From Bacteroidota bacterium (GTDB lineage Bacteria > Bacteroidota > Bacteroidia > Chitinophagales > Chitinophagaceae), in contig JADJZY010000035.1 of NCBI GenBank assembly GCA_016715505.1, positions 124,001 to 188,000 on the forward strand: DNA of 64,000 nucleotides, written 5' to 3'. How positions within the stretch are numbered: the stretch's first letter is position 1; each line of letters opens with the position of its first letter. The translations under genes were made by a program, and so were the position numbers. The notes beneath the pieces were generated by a model. The model was not told the origin of the DNA and searched no databases. It saw nothing but the letters and a program-made list of their open reading frames with translations. This document shows, piece by piece, positions 23,429 to 33,148 of this stretch.

Positions 23429-25447
23429 ATGTTTCAACTGCAGTCTCCTTATCAGCCAAATGGTGATCAACCCCAAGCCATTCAACAATTGGTACAAGGC
23501 GTTCTGTCCGATCAACAATATCAAACTTTATTGGGTGTAACGGGTTCGGGAAAGACTTTTACAATTGCAAATGTGATTCAACAAACTGCACGCCCAACGC
23601 TAGTTTTAACACACAACAAAACCCTTGTTGCGCAGTTGTACGGAGAGTTTAAACAGTTCTTTCCGGAAAACGCTGTTGAGTATTTTGTTTCCTATTACGA
23701 TTATTATCAGCCCGAAGCTTATTTGCCATCTACCGGAGTATATATCGAGAAGGATTTGGCCGTAAATAGTGAATTGGAAAAATTAAGATTGAGAACAACC
23801 GCCAATTTATTATCCGGAAGAAGAGATATCATTGTAGTGGCCTCGGTGAGTTGTATTTATGGTATTGGTAATCCGGCAGAGTATGCGAACGGAATTATTC
23901 GGATCAGCAAAGGGCAGCATTTCGGACGAAACAACCTATTACACAAATTGGTGCAGGCATTGTACAACCGAAATAATATTGAATTGGACCGGGCTATGGT
24001 TCGTGTCAAAGGCGATACGGTCGATATCAACTTGCCCTATGCCGATTATGGTTATCGCATCATCTTTTTTGGAGATGAGGTGGAAGAAATTCAACGCATT
24101 GAAGTATTAACCGGAAAGAAAATTGAAACAGTTCAGGATGCCGCAATTTTTCCGGCCAATATGTATCTGGCTCCCCAGGATCAAATGAAAAATATTATTC
24201 ATGAAATCCAGGATGAAATGATTGCGCAGGAGGCCTATTTCAAACAAGAGCAGAAGTTCATTGAAGCGCAGCGCATCAAAGAGCGTGTGACCTATGATCT
24301 CGAAATGATTCAGGAGTTGGGATATTGCAAAGGCATCGAAAATTATTCTCGTTTTTTAGATCGTCGACAACCCGGCGCAAGGCCTTTCTGCCTCATTGAT
24401 TATTTCCCGGATGACTTTTTACTGGTTTTGGATGAGAGCCATGTAACCATTCCGCAAATCAGTGGGATGTACGGTGGCGATCGTGCCCGTAAAATGAATC
24501 TGGTGAATTATGGATTTCGATTACCCTCAGCCCTGGATAACCGTCCTTTAAACTTCAATGAATTTCAGGATAAAATGCATCAGGTGATTTTTGTGAGTGC
24601 AACTCCCGGAAACTATGAATTGGAAAAATGCGAAGGGGTCGTCATTGATCAGGTTGTTCGTCCAACTGGTTTACTGGATCCACCCATTGAGGTACGACCG
24701 AGTGTCAATCAAATTGACGACTTATTGGATGAAATCGACAAACGGGTTAAAAAGGGTGATCGTGTATTGGTCACCACACTTACTAAACGACTTTCGGAGG
24801 AGTTGAGCAAATACCTCCTGAAAATACAGATTAAATGTAAATACCTTCACAGTGAAATCGACGCCCTGGAACGTATCGAAATTTTAAGAGATTTACGCCT
24901 CGGAAATATTGATGTTCTCATCGGTGTAAATCTGCTTCGGGAAGGATTGGATCTGCCTGAGGTTTCTTTAGTCGCCATACTAGATGCGGATAAGGAGGGC
25001 TTCCTGAGAGACGCACGAAGTTTAACACAAACTGCAGGGCGTGCTGCGCGAAATGCGGATGGACTGGTGATTTTTTATGCCGATAAGATGACCGAAAGTA
25101 TGCGCAAAACAATAGATGAAACCCAACGTCGTCGGGAAAAACAAATTTCGCATAATACCATAAACCATATTACACCTCAAACCATTCGCAAATCCATCGA
25201 CCAGATCATGGGTCAAACCGCTGTACTGGAAATCAAGAATTATGATGCAAGCAGCGAGAAGGCGATCAGGGATGATCAGAATGCTATTGCAGCGGAACCT
25301 GCCGTTGAATACGAATCGATCAAGGAATTGGAAAAGGAAATTGCCCATGTCAAAAAACAAATGGAGAAGGCCGCCAAAGATTTAGATTTTATTGAGGCCG
25401 CCAGGTTGCGCGATCGGATGATGGAATTAAAAAGCCGACTCGCATAA
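23429..25447 (+). CDS. uvrB: Excinuclease ABC subunit B
   Basis: DNA-damage-binding helicase-like subunit of nucleotide excision repair; works with UvrA in damage search and with UvrC in incision. With start ATG 23429 it is 672 aa, the usual size. Visible: Walker A GVTGSGKTFT (about 40), the damage-probing beta-hairpin YYDYYQPEAYLPSTGVYIEKD at about residue 91, Walker B/DEAD-like LVLDESHV, helicase motifs VLVTTLTKRLSEEL and TQTAGRAARN. The C-terminal UVR domain (about 635-672: IEAARLRDRMMEL) binds UvrC. The earlier TTG at 23384 lies in front of a terminator and is rejected. No frameshift. Confidence 0.97.
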   Translation: MFQLQSPYQPNGDQPQAIQQLVQGVLSDQQYQTLLGVTGSGKTFTIANVIQQTARPTLVLTHNKTLVAQLYGEFKQFFPENAVEYFVSYYDYYQPEAYLPSTGVYIEKDLAVNSELEKLRLRTTANLLSGRRDIIVVASVSCIYGIGNPAEYANGIIRISKGQHFGRNNLLHKLVQALYNRNNIELDRAMVRVKGDTVDINLPYADYGYRIIFFGDEVEEIQRIEVLTGKKIETVQDAAIFPANMYLAPQDQMKNIIHEIQDEMIAQEAYFKQEQKFIEAQRIKERVTYDLEMIQELGYCKGIENYSRFLDRRQPGARPFCLIDYFPDDFLLVLDESHVTIPQISGMYGGDRARKMNLVNYGFRLPSALDNRPLNFNEFQDKMHQVIFVSATPGNYELEKCEGVVIDQVVRPTGLLDPPIEVRPSVNQIDDLLDEIDKRVKKGDRVLVTTLTKRLSEELSKYLLKIQIKCKYLHSEIDALERIEILRDLRLGNIDVLIGVNLLREGLDLPEVSLVAILDADKEGFLRDARSLTQTAGRAARNADGLVIFYADKMTESMRKTIDETQRRREKQISHNTINHITPQTIRKSIDQIMGQTAVLEIKNYDASSEKAIRDDQNAIAAEPAVEYESIKELEKEIAHVKKQMEKAAKDLDFIEAARLRDRMMELKSRLA

Positions 25448-25499
25448 ATCGTTTTTGTTCGCTCGGGTTCAAACATACAAAGCTTTGTTAATCTATTCC

Positions 25500-25528
25500 T
25501 TGCTGGCATTTTATAGTGGTTACCTTTT
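25500..25528 (+). promoter_or_regulatory. Candidate promoter for the small lipoprotein
   Basis: TTG at 25500-25502, 18 bases, then TACCTTTT at 25521-25528, one base off TAnnTTTG. The start codon at 25565 lies 36 bases downstream. Confidence 0.45.
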
Positions 25529-25564
25529 AGGTTAAGCTGTATCAATGGTATAAAATTGAAAAAC

Positions 25565-25882
25565 ATGAAAAACATCCGTATTGCCTTGATGGGTATGCTC
25601 ATCGCAGGATCTTTGGTAGCCTGCACAGAAGAAACACCAAAAAATGAAACACCTGAAATGCCCGTAAATCAAACAGAGGCTGCTATCGACACTGCCAAAG
25701 AAAAAATTGGAGATGCCGCTAGTGCCACACTCGAAGCTGGCGAAAAAGTAGCCAATGATGCTGCTGAGGTAGCCAAAGATGTTTCTGGCAAAGCTGTTGA
25801 GGCTGGCAAAGAGGTGATTGAAAAAGGGGCGGAAAAAGTTGAATCTGCTGCCAAAGAAGTGAAAGAAGAAGTAAAGAAATAA
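25565..25882 (+). CDS. Small Ala/Lys/Glu-rich lipoprotein with LEA-like helical repeats
   Basis: 105 aa. The leader MKNIRIALMGMLIAGSLVAC ends in a lipobox (LVAC), so the mature protein is expected to be lipidated at Cys20. After a short Thr/Pro/Glu linker, about 65 residues form an uninterrupted amphipathic helix. Its repeats of the AKEKIGDAA, AGEKVANDAAEVAKDV and AGKEVIEKGAEKV type recall group 3 LEA or YtxH-like stress proteins. The start at 25565 is preferred over TTG 25556 because it gives a standard lipoprotein leader. It is monocistronic, with its own promoter and terminator. Function unknown; an envelope stress or spacer role is speculation. Confidence 0.8.
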   Translation: MKNIRIALMGMLIAGSLVACTEETPKNETPEMPVNQTEAAIDTAKEKIGDAASATLEAGEKVANDAAEVAKDVSGKAVEAGKEVIEKGAEKVESAAKEVKEEVKK

Positions 25883-25900
25883 TTTTTTCAATCTCTTTAG

Positions 25901-25937
25901 ACGCTGCTGTGAGAATATCTTACAGCGGCTTTTTTAT
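25901..25937 (+). terminator. Rho-independent terminator after the lipoprotein
   Basis: Stem CGCTGCTGTGAG / CTTACAGCGGC (one mismatch region) with loop AATAT is followed by T7. Confidence 0.85.
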
Positions 25938-26053
25938 GTTCATTTTTATTGGAGATTTTGAAGTGGCCAAATCGCATTGCATAATTTTTTCAATCTATTC
26001 TCCATCACAGGGATAATTTGATCTGAACATAGCCAATAAACCCCAGTTTGGCT

Positions 26054-26061
26054 TAATTTTG
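26054..26061 (+). promoter_or_regulatory. Candidate -7 box of cysS
   Basis: TAATTTTG fits TAnnTTTG and is followed at once by CGGGCC, with ATG only 7 bases after the box, so the transcript would have almost no leader. No well-spaced -33 TTG was found. Confidence 0.4.
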
Positions 26062-26068
26062 CGGGCCT

Positions 26069-27561
26069 ATGTCTGAACTCCATCTCTACAATTCGCTCAC
26101 CCGTCAGAAAGAAAAATTTGAACCATTGCATCCACCTCATGTAGGATTGTATGTATGTGGACCCACCGTGTATAGTGATGCACATATTGGAAACATTCGC
26201 ACGTTTTCTTCATTTGACATGATTTACCGTTATCTCCGCTATAAAGGGTACAAGGTGCGTTATGTGCGAAATATCACGGATGCCGGACATCTGACCAATG
26301 AGCGCGGCGAAGGGGTGAATCGTATGGAATCTCAGGCCCGACTCGAAAGTCTGGAGCCTATGGAAATTGTACAGAAGTACACAGTAGGTTTTCATGAAGT
26401 TTGCCGGATATACAATTTATTGCCTCCTACCATTGAGCCAACAGCCACCGGTCATATCATTGAACAAATTCAAATGATTGAAGTGCTGATCGAAAAGGAT
26501 ATGCCTATGAAGTCAATGGATCGGTTTATTTTGACGTAAAACATTTTCATGAAAAATTTCAATACGGTGTACTTAGTGGTCGCAATATTGATGAACTCAT
26601 TGCCGGTTACCGCGATTTGGATGGACAGGAAGAAAAAAGAAATTCGATTGATTTTGCACTTTGGAAAAAAGCTTCACCAGAACATATCATGCAATGGCGT
26701 TCGCCCTGGGGGATGGGCTTCCCCGGCTGGCATTTAGAATGTTCTGTGATGAGTACCAAATATCTCGGTGAAGTATTCGATATTCATGGAGGTGGAATGG
26801 ATTTGAAATTCCCGCATCACGAATGTGAGATTGCGCAAAATCAGGGTTCCTGCAATCAGGCTGGTGCCCGCTATTGGATGCATACCAATATGCTCAACTT
26901 TAACGGTCAAAAAATGAGTAAAAGTTTTGGCAACTCCATCCTGCCTTTAGAGTTTGTCATGGGAAATCATCCTTTATTGGATAAGGGCTATGCGCCATCA
27001 GTGGTTCGTTTTTTATTTTTACAATCTCATTATGCTTCCGAACTCGATATCAATATCAAAGGTTTGCAGGATGCCGAAAAAGGTTGGCGCAGATTGATGG
27101 ATGCTTTGGCTGAAATCAATAAGGATTCTTATGTAGGAAAGGCCTCACAAAAGGGCGAAAACGATGAGCAAATTGAGCGTCTCGCAGGGCAATGTGTCGA
27201 AAATATGGATGACGATTTTAATACCGCCAAAACCATTGCTTGTTTATTTGAAATGGCCACTATCGTTAATTCCATCAAAGGTCAACAAATAGATTTGAAC
27301 AGCATTCATCCAGATAGTATTCTTTTGCTGAGAAAAACCTTGTCGGATTTTCTATTCGATGTATTTGGTTTACAATCACCCGAACAACAAAACAACGACC
27401 AAATGAATGATGTGATGCAGGTGCTGATCTCATTGCGAAAAGAAGCTAAACTCAAGAAGGATTTTCAAACCAGTGATGCCATCCGAAATCAATTGCTTGA
27501 AGCAGGCGTGCAGCTGAAAGACGAAAAGGATGGAAATGTCACCTGGACGACCATCTCCTAA
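26069..27561 (+). CDS. cysS: Cysteinyl-tRNA synthetase (one frameshift)
   Basis: Charges tRNA-Cys; class I aminoacyl-tRNA synthetase using zinc. Family landmarks: YVCGPTVYSDAHIGN (residues about 28-42; zinc Cys and HIGH-type motif), WHLECSVMS and FPHHECEIAQ (further zinc ligands), GQKMSKSFGN (KMSKS loop). Corrected length is 497 aa, normal for the family. One G is missing at 26497-26498. Without it the reading hits a false stop at 26539, and with it the text runs on as GYAYEVNGSVYFDVKHFHEKF, typical of CysRS. Since CysRS is essential, I treat this as a sequencing error. Confidence 0.96.
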
Positions 27562-27612
27562 AACACAACTTTCTATTTTCATTTCAATCAGTAAATTCTC
27601 TAATAAAAATAT

Positions 27613-29006
27613 ATGCAATACAGAATCGAAAAAGACACCATGGGCGAAGTACAGGTTCCGCTGAACGCCATTTACGGTGCACAGACACAACGTTCAATCG
27701 ACAATTTTAAAATTGCCCAGGACATCAATCGAATGCCAAAAGAAATCATTCAGGCATTTGCTTATCTTAAAAAGCAGCGGCTATCACCAATTGCGAAGCC
27801 AAAGTGTTGAGTAAAGAAAAATGCGATTTGATTGGCCAGGTATGTGATGAAATTTTGGAAGGAAAACATAGCGATGCTTTTCCATTGGTGGTATGGCAAA
27901 CCGGAAGCGGCACCCAAAGCAATATGAATGTGAATGAAGTGATTGCTTATCGGGGACATGTATTACAAGGCGGAAAACTAAAAGACAAAGAGAAGTTTCT
28001 GCATCCCAACGATGATGTCAATAAAAGTCAAAGCAGCAACGATACTTTTCCAACAGCCATGCATATCGCCGCATACAGGATGTTGATGGAAACGACCTTG
28101 CCGGGCATCACCAAATTGCGAAATACCCTCGACAAGAAGTCGAAAAAATTTATGAAAGTTGTAAAAATCGGACGAACCCATTTTATGGATGCGACGCCGC
28201 TCACCGTCGGACAAGAATTTAGCGGATATGTTTCACAATTGGATCATGGTATTCGTGCAATTAAAAATACACTGGCTCATTTGAGTGAATTGGCATTAGG
28301 TGGCACTGCTGTAGGTACCGGAATCAATACCCCGAAGAATTACGCCAAAAATGTAGCCAAACATATTGCTAAACTCACCAAATTACCTTTTGTTTCCGCA
28401 GAGAATAAGTTTGAGAGTTTGGCTGCACATGATGCCATTGTAGAAGCGCATGGGGCTTTAAAAACTGTGGCTGTTTCTCTCATGAAAATTGCCAATGATA
28501 TCCGAATGCTTTCTTCTGGTCCGCGAAGTGGAATTGGCGAAATTTTTATTCCGGATAATGAACCAGGAAGTTCCATCATGCCGGGTAAGGTCAATCCTAC
28601 CCAGTGTGAGGCATTGACCATGATTGCTGCTCAGGTAATGGGGAATGATGTGGCCATTAATGTTGGTGGCAGTATGGGGCATTTTGAACTGAATGTATTC
28701 AAACCCATGATGATTTATAACTTTCTGCATAGCGCCCGCTTAATCGGAGAAGGCTGCATTTCGTTTAACGATAAATGTGCTGAAGGGATTGATGTGATTA
28801 AGGCCAATATCAGTAAGCATGTGAATAATTCCCTGATGCTGGTAACGGCCTTGAACACTAAAATTGGATATTACAAAGCGGCTGAAATTGCCCAAAAAGC
28901 ACATAAAGAGGGAACGACCCTGAAGGAAATGTCCGTTAAATTAGGATACGTGACCGAGAAAGAATTTGATGCCTGGGTTAAACCGGAGGATATGTGCGGA
29001 CTTTAG
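27613..29006 (+). CDS. fumC: Class II fumarate hydratase (one frameshift)
   Basis: Converts fumarate and malate in the citric acid cycle in the cytoplasm, without an iron-sulfur cluster. Corrected length is 464 aa, normal for FumC. Signatures: SGTQSNMNVNEV (about 98), HPNDDVNKSQSSNDTFPTA (about 129), GRTHFMDATP (about 185) and the superfamily signature GSSIMPGKVNP (about 318) with the catalytic Ser loop. One A is missing in the A5 run at 27769-27773. Inserting it joins AYLKK to AAAITNCEAKVLS, which fits the family. FumC-type proteins share the fold with aspartase and argininosuccinate lyase, but these motifs favour fumarase. Confidence 0.95.
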
Positions 29007-29033
29007 TCCATCTTCTAAAAACTTAAACTATCG

Positions 29034-29064
29034 AACCGCTCCATGTGAGCGGTTTTATTTTTTA
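29034..29064. terminator. Bidirectional terminator between fumC and the cyclophilin gene
   Basis: Stem AACCGCT / AGCGGTT with loop CCATGTG, followed by a T-rich stretch on the plus strand. The two genes converge here and the cyclophilin stop codon lies in the T-rich arm. Confidence 0.7.
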
Positions 29065-29711
29065 CGAATCTTCATACTCAGGATGCGCACATTTTCATTC
29101 GGGCGGTCGCTGGCATTTCGCGGTGTCATAGCAATGGCATCAACCACTTCCTGTCCTTCAACCACTTGCCCGAATACTGTATAGCCATTATCCAGATGCG
29201 GTGTACCACCAATGGTTTTATAATCTTTTTTGGCTTGTTCGCTATAGGTAAATCCACCTCTTTGTTCCATTGTGGTTAAATCCTGATCGGTAAATGTGCG
29301 ACCAACCACAATATAAAACTGACATCCACTTGAAGCCTTTTCGGGATTATTATCTCTTGCTGCTGCAAGGGCACCTTTTTTATGATAATATTTAGGCACC
29401 ATAAATTCGGCGGGAATTTTATATCCAACATCTCCATTACCCAACATCTGTCCATCCAACGCATTTTTACTATCCGGATCTCCGCCTTGAATCATAAAAG
29501 AAGGAATGACACGATGAAAAAGCAGACTGTCATAGAATCCATCTTTCACCAGTTTTAAAAAGTTCTCACTATGTTGAGGCACATCGGCAAATAGTTCAAT
29601 TTTGATTTTACCCATGGTCGTTTCAATTTCTACAAATTTGTTTTTGTTCTTCTGGGCAAAGGTTCCTATTGCCAAACTCAGGATGATTAAAAGGGAGAAT
29701 ATTTTTTTCAT
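29055..29711 (-). CDS. Exported cyclophilin-type peptidyl-prolyl cis-trans isomerase
   Basis: Catalyses proline isomerisation during folding of envelope proteins. The 218-aa product starts with a signal peptide (MKKIFSLLIILSLAIGTFAQ), so it acts in the periplasm or beyond. Cyclophilin features: LLFHRVIPSFMIQGGDP (catalytic Arg and the FMIQGGDP strand, residues about 64-80), GALAAARDNNPEKASSGCQF and a late VFGQVVEGQEVVDAIA. A roughly 20-residue insert before the last strands is common in Bacteroidota homologues. Convergent with fumC. Confidence 0.93.
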   Translation of the reverse strand: MKKIFSLLIILSLAIGTFAQKNKNKFVEIETTMGKIKIELFADVPQHSENFLKLVKDGFYDSLLFHRVIPSFMIQGGDPDSKNALDGQMLGNGDVGYKIPAEFMVPKYYHKKGALAAARDNNPEKASSGCQFYIVVGRTFTDQDLTTMEQRGGFTYSEQAKKDYKTIGGTPHLDNGYTVFGQVVEGQEVVDAIAMTPRNASDRPNENVRILSMKIRKK

Positions 29712-29805
29712 GCTGGTATTCTTTGTTTTTTGTGAGCTGTAAATGTAATTAAAAATTGAAAGCAGTGCGGTTCCGTCCCCGGCTATCTGATTTTCCGGAT
29801 TCGAT

Positions 29806-29837
29806 TTGTCACTAACCCTTTGAATACCCTAAATTTG
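29806..29837 (+). promoter_or_regulatory. Candidate promoter of ribF
   Basis: TTG at 29806-29808, 21 bases, TAAATTTG at 29830-29837, then CGGCC. ATG 29854 follows 16 bases later. Confidence 0.45.
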
Positions 29838-29853
29838 CGGCCACGAAAAGATC

Positions 29854-30785
29854 ATGCAGGTCCATACACAACTCAGCCAATTGCCGAATTTCCGAAATCC
29901 GGTGATTACCATTGGCACTTTTGATGGTGTACATCAGGGGCATCGCAGAATTATTGAGCGGATAAAAGCACTCGCTGCCGATTGTGGCGGAGAAAGTGTG
30001 GTGATCACTTTTGAACCACATCCGCGATTATTATTAAATCCGGGTGATCAGAGTTTGACACTCATTCATACCATTCTTGAAAAAACGGAGGCCTTATCCG
30101 CACTGAATGTTGACCATCTGGTAGTGGTTCCATTCACCCTTGAATTTGCCCGGCAAACTGCCGAAGCCTATGTGGAGGATTTTTTGATTGGTCATTTTCA
30201 CCCACATACCGTCGTAATTGGCTATGATCATCAATTCGGTGCAGAACGAAGTGGAAACTATCAATTGTTAGAGCGTTATAAACAGGAGGGCGATTTCAAT
30301 TGGAGGAAATTCCGGTTCAAATGATTCTGGATTTAAAAATTTCATCTACACAAATTCGTCAGGCAATTCAGGCTGGAAAAATTACGGAAGCCAATACTTT
30401 ATTAGGTAGTCCGTATTCGCTGATGGGTCAGGTGATTCATGGGAAAGGACGAGGCAAAGGGATCGGTTATCCGACTGCCAATATTCAGGTAGAACATCCA
30501 CGCAAATTAATTCCACAACAAGGTGTTTATGCGGTATGGGTAGAAACTGAATTTGGCAAACAGGCCGGTATGATGAATATTGGTACCAATCCTACTTTTG
30601 AAAGCGGACCACAAATACATCTGGAAGTGCATTTGTTGGACTGGCAGGGTGATTTATACAACAAAACAATTCGTATTATTTTCGTGGAACGCATCAGGCA
30701 GGAATATGCTTTTGATTCCGTTGATGCCCTTATCGAACAGATTCAATCTGATGAAAAGCATACCCGCAACTTGTTCGGAATTTGA
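29854..30785 (+). CDS. ribF: Bifunctional riboflavin kinase / FAD synthetase (one frameshift)
   Basis: Makes FMN from riboflavin and FAD from FMN. The N-terminal adenylyltransferase domain shows TIGTFDGVHQGHRRII (residues about 20-35, nucleotidyltransferase HxGH type), VVITFEPHPR and GYDHQFGAERSGN. The C-terminal kinase domain shows GKGRGKGIGYPTANI and GMMNIGTNPTF. Corrected length is 310 aa, normal. A T is missing at 30299-30301, between GDFN and EEIPVQ; without it the reading stops at 30324. The gene is normally essential, so a sequencing error is the likely cause. Confidence 0.96.
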
Positions 30786-30796
30786 GTTTGCAGAAT

Positions 30797-31261
30797 TTAT
30801 TTTCGAAGTTTTTTTGGGATTCGTTTGCTGGCTTTTTGAACCACCACATAATTTCGTTGATCCCGAAATTTATACATGAGCACTGCATGACCACGAAAAC
30901 GAAAAGGAGGCTTAAACCATTGCCAAACAAGGGTGGAGTCAGTTTTTGTGAAATAACGAAACAAATCGCGGTTGGCTGATATTCGGTATTTTCCGGCCTT
31001 TTCAATCCTTGTAATTCTTTGAGTGCTGCCTGAAGGATATAAATCACAGGGCACCGGCGTTGCGCCAAACCAAATGGAATCTATGATCAATGGGGCTTTT
31101 CTGACTTCTATCAGGAACTCATAAATTCTTCCGATACTGCCGCGATTGTTCACTTCTTCGGCATAACTTGTTTTTAAAACAACCAATGGATGATTGTTCT
31201 TCTTTTGAGCGAAAGATGAAGAAACGAACAACATCAAAATAATCCAAAATACGAATCTCAT
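30797..31261 (-). CDS. Unrecognised secreted 154-aa protein, translationally coupled to holA
   Basis: The product begins with a signal peptide (MRFVFWIILMLFVSSSFAQ). The mature about 135 residues look like a small beta-rich domain with a basic tail (VQKASKRIPKKLRK). I know no family for it. Its ATG overlaps the holA stop by 4 bases (ATGA), so translation is coupled to holA, although the products act in different compartments. It converges on ribF with 11 bases between stops. Confidence 0.7.
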   Translation of the reverse strand: MRFVFWIILMLFVSSSFAQKKNNHPLVVLKTSYAEEVNNRGSIGRIYEFLIEVRKAPLIIDSIWFGATPVPCDLYPSGSTQRITRIEKAGKYRISANRDLFRYFTKTDSTLVWQWFKPPFRFRGHAVLMYKFRDQRNYVVVQKASKRIPKKLRK

Positions 31262-32262
31262 AAGGTGATTAATTTATAGGTGAGTTCTTTCAAGATTGTG
31301 TTTGGATTTCCGGAAGATTTAATACCCACCGCAGCCTGATTATATTCAGCGATTAAATGAATGGCCTCTGCAGTTTGTTTCAGATTAAAGGATTGGGCAT
31401 ATCGGGTATAATCCTTCATGAAATAAGGATTTATTTTCAGTAAAGAGGCGGCTTCCTGAGATGACATACCCCGTGTATAATGAAAACGATACAATTTATT
31501 AAATTCTGTATACAGCATTGCCGTTATCACTACCAATGGATGTTCCTTTGGATTGGACATAAAATATCGGGCAATGCGAAAGGATTGTTCAGCATTGCGT
31601 GAAAGAATACTTTTAGGAAATTCAAACACGTTGTACTCTTTGCTGATTCCAATATATTTTTCAATCAGTTCGCCGGTAATTTCGGCCCCCTGAGGAATAT
31701 TAATCTGTAGTTTTTTGAGTTCGTTGACGATTTTTTTTAAATCATTGCCCAAATAAGCCGCCAATAAATCACAATTACTTGCACTTATTTTCATTTGATG
31801 GCCTTGTGCATAATTTAAAATCCAATCAGGCAGTTCATAGTCTTTCAATTTCATGAAACTTTCATGAATACCATGGGCCTTGATGGTTTTGATCATACTA
31901 CTCCTGCCATCAATTTTTTTATGTTTGTAGCATACGACTAGGGTAGTTGTTTCGGCCGGTTGTTTAAAATAGGCTTCGAGTTGATTAAAGTTTTTTAAAT
32001 CAGCCGCTTCTTTTAAAATCACTACACGACGGTTGGCAAAGGTGGGATAACTTCTGCAGGCATTTACAACCTGGGCCCAATCGGTATCCTTTCCGTAAAA
32101 AACTGTTTGATTAAAATCTTTTTCTGCTTCGTCCAATAAATGGTCTTCGAATGCATCGCAAAGTACATCGATATAAAATGGCTCATCCCCATCAAAAACA
32201 TATAACGGTTTGACTGCTTTTTTTTGAATGTCCTTGATGATTTCTGTTACTCGTTTATTCAT
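31258..32262 (-). CDS. holA: DNA polymerase III subunit delta
   Basis: Clamp-loader subunit that opens the sliding clamp. The 334-aa length and layout match HolA: N-terminal KPLYVFDGDEPFYIDVLCDAF, a divergent AAA+ core without a working P-loop, TFANRRVVILKEAADLKNF, LVVCYKHKKIDGR, LAAYLGNDLKKIVNELKKL and a helical C-terminal collar. Its start overlaps the stop of the upstream exonuclease gene by 4 bases and its stop overlaps the next start, so this is a tight three-gene operon. Confidence 0.92.
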   Translation of the reverse strand: MNKRVTEIIKDIQKKAVKPLYVFDGDEPFYIDVLCDAFEDHLLDEAEKDFNQTVFYGKDTDWAQVVNACRSYPTFANRRVVILKEAADLKNFNQLEAYFKQPAETTTLVVCYKHKKIDGRSSMIKTIKAHGIHESFMKLKDYELPDWILNYAQGHQMKISASNCDLLAAYLGNDLKKIVNELKKLQINIPQGAEITGELIEKYIGISKEYNVFEFPKSILSRNAEQSFRIARYFMSNPKEHPLVVITAMLYTEFNKLYRFHYTRGMSSQEAASLLKINPYFMKDYTRYAQSFNLKQTAEAIHLIAEYNQAAVGIKSSGNPNTILKELTYKLITL

Positions 32263-32978
32263 TCCGTGATGGGCAAGTTAATTTGTTTTTCTTCCAGTAA
32301 TTCCAATTCGTTCAGGCGCATCAATATTTGTGCGACGGTTACCACATCCTGCAAACAGTATCGGGTGATGCGAGGGAGGTCATTGTTTTTCCAATATACA
32401 CCGGCTACATCTGAACCATTGATATCTGTTTTCGGGCTTGGAATTCCGAGAATAGCTGCCAGCAAATCTACGGAAGTAAAATGTTTAAACTCACCAAATT
32501 TCCAAAACTGCATGGTGTCTAACATTGGATTTTCCCAGGGTTTGCGTTGTTGTAAATCGTTTAACACCAAGGGAAGTTTAACGCTTTGAATGAGAGAGCG
32601 CCTGCAGATGTAGGGGATATCGAATTCCCGAATATTGTGCCCGCAAAACTGCAAGGATGGTTTGTTAAAAAATGAATTACAGTATTCGGCAAAGGTTTGC
32701 AACAATTTCTTTTCGTCAGCGTCATTAAAATACTTCAGGTGCAAATGATACAGGCCCTCCTGAATTTCGAAATGTGCCACAGCGATGCAAATGATTTTGC
32801 CAAATTCGGCATAAACCCCGGCCCGTTCAAAAAAGGTTCCTTCGAAATCGGTCGATTCAGGTTCAAGGAGTTTGGATTTTTTTTGCCATAAAGACTGCAT
32901 TCTTGGATGCAATGCATGGTAGGAAGCTTCCATCGGTACCGTTTCGATATCGATGAGCAACAGATTTTCTGGTCTCAT
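32259..32978 (-). CDS. Predicted PolB-type 3'-5' exonuclease
   Basis: DnaQ/RNase H-like exonuclease of the DNA_pol_B_exo2 type found as a stand-alone protein in Bacteroidota. Metal-binding motifs are visible: LLIDIETV (ExoI, DxE, about 7-14), CGHNIREFDIPY (ExoII, about 111-122) and YCLQDVVTV (ExoIII, YxxxD, about 207-215). 239 aa, cytoplasmic. First gene of the operon with holA, which suggests a DNA repair or replication proofreading role, although no target is proven. Confidence 0.88.
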   Translation of the reverse strand: MRPENLLLIDIETVPMEASYHALHPRMQSLWQKKSKLLEPESTDFEGTFFERAGVYAEFGKIICIAVAHFEIQEGLYHLHLKYFNDADEKKLLQTFAEYCNSFFNKPSLQFCGHNIREFDIPYICRRSLIQSVKLPLVLNDLQQRKPWENPMLDTMQFWKFGEFKHFTSVDLLAAILGIPSPKTDINGSDVAGVYWKNNDLPRITRYCLQDVVTVAQILMRLNELELLEEKQINLPITE

Positions 32979-33068
32979 ATTAATTTGTTTTCAAGTTCAA
33001 CCACTGCTTTTAACACGTCAGGTTCAGGCCAACAGGACTTTTCCGGAGTGATAAGGCAGTGTTAAAAA

Positions 33069-33131
33069 TAAAGATAAAACAATTCTTTACAACCAACACT
33101 TTTTGTTATGAAAAGGGAAGGATTACCTTTG
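33069..33131. promoter_or_regulatory. Divergent promoter region
   Basis: Plus strand: TTTTTG ending at 33105, 18 bases, TACCTTTG at 33124-33131, a full match to the Bacteroidota consensus, 17 bases before ATG 33149. Minus strand: TATCTTTA at 33069-33076 with TTG (plus-strand CAA 33094-33096) 17 bases upstream, a weaker candidate for the exonuclease-holA operon. Confidence 0.6.
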
Positions 33132-33148
33132 TTCCGAAATTTACAAAC

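Noticed and set aside
1..30785. Frame breaks in gpmI, cysS, fumC and ribF as programmed frameshifting or pseudogenes
   Set aside because: They lie at ordinary short homopolymers without slippery-site plus structure context, hit unrelated essential genes, and match similar breaks throughout the window.
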